64,000 bases of DNA from Planctomyces sp. SH-PL14 (GTDB lineage: Bacteria; Planctomycetota; Planctomycetia; Planctomycetales; Planctomycetaceae), in assembly GCF_001610835.1 (NCBI RefSeq), contig NZ_CP011270.1, positions 5,970,001 through 6,034,000 of the forward strand. Reading direction: 5' to 3'. The notes under the pieces were generated by a model. The model had not been told where the DNA came from and searched no databases. It was given only the letters and a program-made list of their open reading frames with translations. The first letter of the stretch is position 1, and the number at the start of each line of letters is the position of its first letter. A program made the translations under genes and the position numbers. Below are positions 58,944 to 64,000 of the stretch, in pieces.

Positions 58944-60179
58944 TCAGATTGCGTACTTCCGCACGACCTCTTCGCGGATAGTGAGCCCCAGGCCGGGGGC
59001 GTCGGAGACCTGGATGAAGCCCTCTTTGACCGTGATCGGCTCTTCGACGATCTCCGTCCGCCAGGGGTTCTCCGACTGGTCGTACTCGACCATCGGGGTG
59101 TCGGTCGGAAAGCCCCAGTGCGGGTCGGGGAGGAGGGAGACGAGGTGCGTTGTCGCGGCGATCAGGATGGCGCTTCCCCAGCAGTGGGGGATGCACGGGA
59201 CGCCGGAGAGGGCGGCCATTTCGAAGATGAACAGGACTTCGCCGAAGCCGCCGCAGAGGCTGATGTCCGGCTGGATGATGTGGAATGCGCGGCGGTCGAG
59301 GAGTTCCTTCGCCGAGGCTCGTGAGTCGAGCCCTTCGCCTCCCGCGAGCGGCAACGGGAGCTTGGCCCGCAGCTCTTCGTAGCCGGCGTAGTGCGGCGCG
59401 ACCTGCGGGAGCGGTTCCTCGAAGAATTCGAATTGGAGGTCGTGGAGGACTTCCCCCATCTGGAGCGCGGAGCCGAGCGTGTAGGCGGCGTTGCCGTCGA
59501 CCATCAGCCGGACCTCGGGCCCGACGGCGTCGCGGACGGCGCGGGCCACCTTGGCCTCGCGGGCGACGGGGTAGCGGCCGAGCCTCATCTTGAGGGCCCG
59601 GTAGCCGGACTTGACCAGCGCCTCCGCCTCGCGGGGGTAGAGCGCTTCCGGTTCTTCCCCTTCGACATAATTCATCGCCGAGGCGTAGGCCGGAACGCGG
59701 TCCCGCAGCCGGCCGCCGTAGAGCATGTGAACTGGCAGGCCGAGGAGCTTGCCGCGGAGGTCCTGGAGGGCGATGTCGAGGCCGCCGACCGCCAGCGGGT
59801 TGCCGAAGTTCGCGCCCCAGAGCGTCCGCCACAGGAGGCGGTGCTCCAGGGGATTCTTGCCGATGAGCCGAGCGCCGAGCTGCTCGACCGCCTGCTTCGT
59901 GCCGCTGAGTCCCGCGGTCTCCCCCCAGCCGACGACGCCGGTGTCGGTCTCGATCCGGACCAGGAGGGTCGTCCGGGTCTTGTCGAGCGGGACCGAGACC
60001 GAGACGCCGAAGGGCCGCTTGAGGTCGGTCTTGAGGAGCAGGGCCTCCACTTTGGCGATCTTGACCGCGGGGGCCGGCGTGGCCTTGGTTTCCTGGGCGG
60101 CCGCGCGGCTGGTGGCGGCGAGCCCGGCGGCCAGCAGGGATGAGCCGAGAAAGGCCCGGCGGGTCGACGACTCCGGCAT
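58944..60179 (-). CDS. Tat-exported enolase-superfamily (mandelate racemase/muconate lactonising) enzyme
   Basis: 411 residues from ATG at 60179. The twin-arginine signal is in MPESSTRRAFLGSSLLAAGL. The capping domain has RPFGVSVSVPLDKTRTTLLV. In the barrel, YRALKMRLGR holds the K-x-K/R base, and metal ligands are Asp in LMVDGNAAY, Glu in FEFFEEPLP and Glu in LAGGEGLDS. Then comes IIQPDISLCGG, with the opposite His in VPCIPHCWGSA. It abstracts a proton next to a carboxylate; substrate unknown. It is divergent from the GntR-LacI regulator. A longer frame to 60260 lacks the signal at its start. Confidence 0.88.
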   Translation of the reverse strand: MPESSTRRAFLGSSLLAAGLAATSRAAAQETKATPAPAVKIAKVEALLLKTDLKRPFGVSVSVPLDKTRTTLLVRIETDTGVVGWGETAGLSGTKQAVEQLGARLIGKNPLEHRLLWRTLWGANFGNPLAVGGLDIALQDLRGKLLGLPVHMLYGGRLRDRVPAYASAMNYVEGEEPEALYPREAEALVKSGYRALKMRLGRYPVAREAKVARAVRDAVGPEVRLMVDGNAAYTLGSALQMGEVLHDLQFEFFEEPLPQVAPHYAGYEELRAKLPLPLAGGEGLDSRASAKELLDRRAFHIIQPDISLCGGFGEVLFIFEMAALSGVPCIPHCWGSAILIAATTHLVSLLPDPHWGFPTDTPMVEYDQSENPWRTEIVEEPITVKEGFIQVSDAPGLGLTIREEVVRKYAI

Positions 60180-60452
60180 GGCAGGAACCTCCGAGAGAAG
60201 CAGCGGGACGTGGGCCGAGCGCGGTCTCCGGCGGCGTCGGTCCGCGCGGGGCGCCGACATCGGTGAGACGCCGCAGTCTATCAGATCGAGATCCTGACAG
60301 GTACGTAAGGATCGGACCTCTCGTCGTACGGAACCGGACCACCGCGACTCCCGTCAACTGCCGCCGCTTCATGGTCCCTTCAGTGCCGTCAACGGAATTC
60401 CAGTAAAACCCGGTCGATTCGGCTGATTCGCTGTTGTGAATTCGTCGCGAAG

Positions 60453-60474
60453 AGGTACTGTGTGGTTCGTACCT
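60453..60474. promoter_or_regulatory. Candidate operator AGGTAC-N10-GTACCT
   Basis: AGGTACTGTGTGG and TTCGTACCT form 6-bp inverted arms 10 bp apart, 59 bp before the GntR-LacI start. A single AGGTAC half-site occurs again at 60299. Otherwise the 354-bp gap (60180-60533) shows no gene. Binding by the adjacent regulator is inferred from position. Confidence 0.45.
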
Positions 60475-60533
60475 GTGTCGGACCACTTTCCCGTGCAGGC
60501 TGCGTTCGTCTGTCGCGGTTCGGGTTCACCGTG

Positions 60534-61679
60534 ATGTCCATGGCTCTGCCAGATCTGAGCGTCGAAGGGGGGGAGGCGGCTCGTCCGAAGTACGAGCGGC
60601 TGAAGGCCCACCTCCTGACCGAGATGCGCGAAGGGCGTCTCCAGCCCGGTGTCGCCCTTCCGTCCGAGAAGCGGCTTGCCGAATCGCTGAACGTCGCCCG
60701 CAGCACCGTCCGGCAGGCGATGGCGGCCCTTGAGCAGGACGGTGTCGTCTCCCGCATCCACGGCAAGGGGACCTTCGTCCACGACCAGGCGTGGCAGCGG
60801 CTCAAGAGCGGGACCGGGCTCTACGCGCTCGTTGTTCCCGAGACCCAGTTCGGCTTCTATCCCGCGCTCCTCAAGAGCTTCGGCGGGTCGGCCGAGGCGG
60901 CCCACCACCAGGTCGTGGTGTGCAACACCGACAACGACATCGACAAGCAGGGGAACGCGATCCTCCAGCTCATCGACCATGAGGTCGACGGGGTGGCGAT
61001 CGTTCCGACCACCGTCCCCACCACCCCCGCCTTCCAGATCCGCCAGCTCCAGAAGCACGGCATCCCGGTCGTCTTCTGCTCGCGGCGGGTCGACGGCATC
61101 CGGGCTCCGCTGCTCGCCATCCCGTTCGAGCAGGTCGGCCGGCTCGCGGGCGAGGCGGCCCGCGCGGCGGGACATCGGCGGGCGGCCTTCTTCGGCACGC
61201 ACCGGGCCCGGTCGACCGTCGCCTACGAGGCGGGGTTCCGGCAGGCCCTGGCCGCGGACAATCCCGGGACGCGGCTTGAATCCTTCTGCGGCGAAGGGTC
61301 TTCGCCGGCGGTCGCCGACCACGAGGAGGAGTTCGCGGCGGGGCTCAAGCGGCTCATCATCGACCGCGACGACCCGCCGACGGTGATCTTCGCCGGCTTC
61401 GATTCCCTGGCGGAGCTCCTGTACCTGCAGCTCACGCAGGCGGGTTACCGCGTACCGGAAGACATCTCGATCATCAGCTTCGGCGGGACCCAGCGGGCTC
61501 ACGCCGTCGCGCGGCGGCTGACGGCCGTCACCGTGGACGAAGTCGGCATGGGGCGGATGGCGGTCGACTACCTCGACCGGATGCGGCGGGGGACGCTCGC
61601 CGTCGAGTCCGAGGAGACGGTCGATCTCCCGCTCAGTCTCCACGCCGGCGCGACGCTCGGTCCGCCTCGCGGCGGCTGA
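60534..61679 (+). CDS. GntR-type DNA-binding / LacI-type sensor regulator
   Basis: 381 residues. The start is among GTG 60531, ATG 60534 and ATG 60540; I give 60534. The N-terminal GntR winged helix reads YERLKAHLLTEMREGRLQPG, LPSEKRLAESLNVARSTVRQ and VVSRIHGKGTFVHD. From about 90 on it is a periplasmic-binding-protein-like sensor (LYALVVPETQFGFYPALL, GNAILQLIDHEVDGVAIVP, PTVIFAGFDSLAELLYLQL, VPEDISIISFGGT). This is the AraR-type chimera; such proteins sense sugars. The divergent enolase-family gene is the probable target. Confidence 0.9.
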   Translation: MSMALPDLSVEGGEAARPKYERLKAHLLTEMREGRLQPGVALPSEKRLAESLNVARSTVRQAMAALEQDGVVSRIHGKGTFVHDQAWQRLKSGTGLYALVVPETQFGFYPALLKSFGGSAEAAHHQVVVCNTDNDIDKQGNAILQLIDHEVDGVAIVPTTVPTTPAFQIRQLQKHGIPVVFCSRRVDGIRAPLLAIPFEQVGRLAGEAARAAGHRRAAFFGTHRARSTVAYEAGFRQALAADNPGTRLESFCGEGSSPAVADHEEEFAAGLKRLIIDRDDPPTVIFAGFDSLAELLYLQLTQAGYRVPEDISIISFGGTQRAHAVARRLTAVTVDEVGMGRMAVDYLDRMRRGTLAVESEETVDLPLSLHAGATLGPPRGG

Positions 61680-61836
61680 CGAAATCGGCGGGCGGTTCCC
61701 TGCGGTGCCGTCCCGTCTGCAACAGGTTCGCGGCGCGCTCCTCGCACAAGTCCGTTTCGGGTTTCCCGACAGGCCGTCTCAGGCCTCGTTTCGATTGTTC
61801 CCATCCATCCCGTTGTTGTCTCTGGGGTCTGTTCCC

Positions 61837-62793
61837 ATGTCCCGGCTTTCCCGTTCGCGCGGCTTCACGCTCATTGAGCTCCTCGTGGTGATCGCGATCA
61901 TCGCGGTCCTGGTGGCGATCCTGCTCCCCGCCGTTCAGCAGGCCCGGGAGGCGGCCCGCCGCAGCCAGTGCCAGAACAACATGAAGCAGATCGGCCTGGC
62001 GCTCCACAACTACCTGGAGACGCACTCCTGCTTCCCCCGCAGCGTCTGCTTCTCGAACGGACCGTCCGGCGGCTCGTGCACGACCGCCTTCAACGGCATG
62101 AGCTGGATGGTCCTGATCCTTCCCTACATGGACCAGAAGGCCCTCTACGACCAGGTCGATTTCAACAAGCCGATCAGCGACAACGCGGGCTCCCCTTCGA
62201 ACCTCTCGATCGCCCGCAAGTCGATCCCGGCCTATACCTGTCCGAGCGATTCTTACGGCCCGATGAGCCGGACAACCGATCCGTACCTGTGGTCCAACTG
62301 GTGCTTCCCGCAGGCGACCTGTCCCCGCGACCAGCCGCTGGGAGTGGCGCACTACAAGGGGATCAACGGCTACGCCTTCGACATCCCGCTGACGACTTCC
62401 GCTTATCCGCACGGGATGTGGGACCGCCGCACCGGTCCGCCGCTCATGCCGCGGGACCTGGTGGATGGCATGAGCAACGTGATGGCGGTGGCCGAGGTCA
62501 GCCCCGAGTTCCATGCCTGGCCTTCGTGGGCGTCTTGGCACGTCGCGATGAGCACCGAGCGGGGGCCGAACTACACGGTCCGCGTCTACGGCGGCAAGCT
62601 CGGTGCGCGGACGGCGACGGAGCACGGCTACTCGGCGAACATCACGGCGAACAGCTTTCACGGCGGCGGCGTGAACGTCCTGATGGCGGACGGGAGCATC
62701 CAGTTCGTGAGCGAGAGCATCGACCTGCCGACCTATCAGCAGCTGGGGCATCCCCGCGACGCGCGGCCGCTGGGCGGGTTCGTTCCTTACTAG
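61837..62793 (+). CDS. DUF1559 pseudopilin-like protein
   Basis: 318 residues. A short basic lead is followed by the type IV pilin/type II secretion methylation motif GFTLIELLVVIAIIAVLVAI. LLPAVQQAREAARRSQCQNN then opens DUF1559, with YTCPSDSYGPMSR in the middle and the typical C-terminal FHGGGVNVLMADGSIQFVSE. Very common in planctomycete genomes, often followed by a small lipoprotein as here. Its surface or secretion role is not established. The start is chosen at the ATG next to the prepilin motif; a longer frame to 61705 is unlikely. Confidence 0.95.
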   Translation: MSRLSRSRGFTLIELLVVIAIIAVLVAILLPAVQQAREAARRSQCQNNMKQIGLALHNYLETHSCFPRSVCFSNGPSGGSCTTAFNGMSWMVLILPYMDQKALYDQVDFNKPISDNAGSPSNLSIARKSIPAYTCPSDSYGPMSRTTDPYLWSNWCFPQATCPRDQPLGVAHYKGINGYAFDIPLTTSAYPHGMWDRRTGPPLMPRDLVDGMSNVMAVAEVSPEFHAWPSWASWHVAMSTERGPNYTVRVYGGKLGARTATEHGYSANITANSFHGGGVNVLMADGSIQFVSESIDLPTYQQLGHPRDARPLGGFVPY

Positions 62794-62914
62794 ACCGCTT
62801 GACCTTTTCGATTCAGCCGTCCGCGGTCGGACGTGGGCCAGGTTCGACCCGGGCGGCGTTTCCTCTCCTGGATCCCGTTCAATCGGGATCCATCCTCCAT
62901 CCCTTCGCCCCGCC

Positions 62915-63361
62915 ATGCTTTCGTTCTGCCGGATGCCCGTTGCCGTCGCGCTCCTGACTGTCCCGTTCCTGGTGAGCGGATGTGGAAAGAAGCGGGATCC
63001 CCGTTTGCCGCAGACGGTGGGGGTGACGGGGAACGTGATCTATCGGGATGTTCCCCTGGAGAAGGGGACGATCACGTTTCATCCGCAGGGGGGGAAGGGG
63101 AACCCGGCGGATGGCCGGTTGGTGGAGGGAGGGTCTTTCTCACTGTCGACTTACTCGACGGGGGATGGAGCGGTGCTGGGTCAGCACAAGGTGACGATTC
63201 AGTTGCCGCCGCGTCTGGATGGGGAGCCGGCGGGTCCGATGGATACGGTGCCGGTGGAGTATACGTCGGTGGAGGAGACGCCGTTGTCGGCGGAGGTGAC
63301 GGAGGGGGGGAAGAACCACTTTGAGTTCAAGGTGGTGGTGGAGAAGAAAAAGAAGAAGTGA
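62915..63361 (+). CDS. Small lipoprotein with carboxypeptidase-regulatory-like domain
   Basis: 148 residues. The lipobox is in PFLVSGCGKKRD (Cys23). The rest is a single beta-sandwich: TGNVIYRDVPLEKGTITFHP, GRLVEGGSFSLSTYSTGDGA and LGQHKVTIQL. It ends in VVVEKKKKK. This kind of lipoprotein regularly follows DUF1559 genes in planctomycetes (121 bp here). Codons shift to G/T endings within the gene. Role unknown. Confidence 0.9.
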   Translation: MLSFCRMPVAVALLTVPFLVSGCGKKRDPRLPQTVGVTGNVIYRDVPLEKGTITFHPQGGKGNPADGRLVEGGSFSLSTYSTGDGAVLGQHKVTIQLPPRLDGEPAGPMDTVPVEYTSVEETPLSAEVTEGGKNHFEFKVVVEKKKKK

Positions 63362-63392
63362 GTGAGAGTCGCCCAGGGCACCGTGAGATCCG

Positions 63393-63681
63393 GGGTCCAG
63401 GGGGTCACCCCTGGTGGGGAGTGCAGAGGGGCAACGCCCCTTTGCCCGCCGGAGGCCCTCTCGTCGAGAGATGTCTGAAGGAGCGCGTGTCCAAGCGCGG
63501 ACAGCGTGTCGGATGCCCCTTTACCAACCCGCGGGGATTCCGAGGCGAGCGGGGAGTCCTCAACGCGGGTGACACAAAGCGGACGTCCGTTGTGTCCCAC
63601 GGTTCCTCATGGAAGTGCCTCCGGCGGCAAGGGGGCGAGGCCCCCTTGACCCCAGGCTGCCGTGGCACGTTGGGTTTGAGC
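63393..63681 (+). repeat. 290-bp interspersed element, copy 4
   Basis: GGGTCCAGGGGGTCACCCCT at the left to CACGTTGGGTTTGAGC at the right, with TTTGCCCGCCGGAGGC and GCCTCCGGCGGCAAG as complementary modules. The middle (GAAGGAGCGCGTGTCCAAGC; CACAAAGCGGACGTCCGTTG) matches copies 1-3. It separates the lipoprotein gene from the convergent DUF1501 gene. Confidence 0.85.
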
Positions 63682-63698
63682 TGTCAGCGCTGTGCTGG

Positions 63699-64000
63699 CT
63701 AGGACGCGGGGGGAGTTCGCACGACCTCCGCAATCGGCTTCCCCTCCGCAATCTTGAACGGACGACCGATATCGGAAACGTTCTGCCGCTTGGGGTCGAT
63801 CCCCAACGCCCCGCACAACGTCGCCAGCAGATCCCCCACGCCAATCTTCCCCTCCTCCACCGTCATCCCGTCGGCACTCGTCCGCCCATAAGCCTGCCCG
63901 CCCCGGATCCCACCTCCCGCCAGAACCGCCGTCCACGCCCCGGGATAATGATCCCGCCCCCCGCCCCCATTGATCTGCGGCGTCCGGCCAAACTCTCCCA
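63699..64000 (-). CDS. DUF1501 protein, C-terminal fragment cut by the window edge
   Basis: Only the last 99 codons are in the window. The minus-strand frame reads GEFGRTPQINGGGGRDHYPG, AWTAVLAGGGIRGGQAYGRT, LLATLCGALGIDPKRQN and IGRPFKIAEGKPI, stopping at TAG (63701-63699). This matches the C-terminus of the DUF1501 protein at 25603-26934 (GEFGRTPKINPNQGRDHWPD; IGRPISIVEKG). Codons end mainly in G or T. The partner DUF1549/DUF1553 gene may lie beyond the window. Confidence 0.9.
   Translation of the reverse strand, partial: GEFGRTPQINGGGGRDHYPGAWTAVLAGGGIRGGQAYGRTSADGMTVEEGKIGVGDLLATLCGALGIDPKRQNVSDIGRPFKIAEGKPIAEVVRTPPAS

Noticed and set aside
1-64000. tRNA, rRNA or other classical RNA genes
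   Set aside because: No cloverleaf with TTCGA-type arm or conserved rRNA blocks was noticed in any intergenic gap; a covariance search could still find small RNAs.

Overview
The window is high-GC bacterial chromosome that looks planctomycetal. It carries a DUF1559 pseudopilin followed by a small lipoprotein, DUF1501 and DUF1549/DUF1553 proteins, a PQQ-like beta-propeller with EF-hands, Gfo/Idh/MocA and phytanoyl-dioxygenase genes, and a BlaI/M56 pair fused to WD40 repeats. It is also rich in short interspersed palindromic repeats. No tRNA, rRNA, CRISPR array, transposase or phage gene was seen.

Region 1 (about 0.4-29.8 kb) is the most unusual part. A BlaI-type repressor and a membrane M56 metalloprotease fused to WD40 repeats head a rightward operon (2.2-8.0 kb). 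That operon also encodes two members of an unrecognised secreted family ('family A') and a caspase-fold protein that has lost its catalytic cysteine and carries two EF-hands. A leftward run of 13 genes (29.66 down to 8.17 kb) converges on it. This run encodes a DUF1549/DUF1553 protein, family A, DUF1501, family A, an 11-loop EF-hand protein, MoxR, DUF58, a BatA/VWA protein, a 1276-residue DUF4175-like protein, family A, a VWA/amidotransferase-like membrane protein, and two more family A copies. Another family A gene (1.1-2.0 kb, with a frameshift near its end) is divergent from blaI. Three 19-bp palindromes of the form TATAGAC-N5-GTC-TNTA, each between a TTGNAN and a TNTANN hexamer, lie in front of a small 143-residue gene, of blaI and of the 13-gene run. 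I read this as one BlaI-controlled envelope system that has not been described as such.

Region 2 (30.2-39.9 kb) holds a FabF-type ketosynthase, a MATE exporter with a divergent TetR regulator, and an HxlR regulator divergent from an RND periplasmic adaptor and inner-membrane pump. An intrinsic terminator lies between the two RND genes, and no outer-membrane factor gene follows.

Region 3 (40.1-56.3 kb) is a leftward catabolic cluster: two amidohydrolases, a class III aminotransferase, a DapA/NanA-type lyase, a D-threonine aldolase-type PLP enzyme, an SDR, a HEAT-repeat protein, a PhyH dioxygenase, a Gfo/Idh/MocA oxidoreductase, an HpcH/HpaI aldolase, a two-propeller secreted protein, a 3-hydroxyacyl-CoA dehydrogenase and a sodium/solute symporter. 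Many junctions are 4-bp overlaps. A divergent GntR/FCD regulator sits beyond an AT-rich 17-bp palindrome. The substrate is not identifiable from sequence alone.

Region 4 (56.4-64 kb) has the PQQ-like propeller gene, a Tat-exported enolase-superfamily enzyme divergent from a GntR-LacI chimeric regulator, the DUF1559 protein with its lipoprotein, and the C-terminal end of a second DUF1501 gene cut by the window edge.

Interspersed repeats are prominent: four near-full copies of a ~290-bp element, five inverted pairs of a CACAGAT-type unit, four ACCAAG-type hairpins, three TAGCCCGAAGCG hairpins and a GGGGTT/AACCCC-type tract. Most lie between genes, and several lie inside apparent operons.
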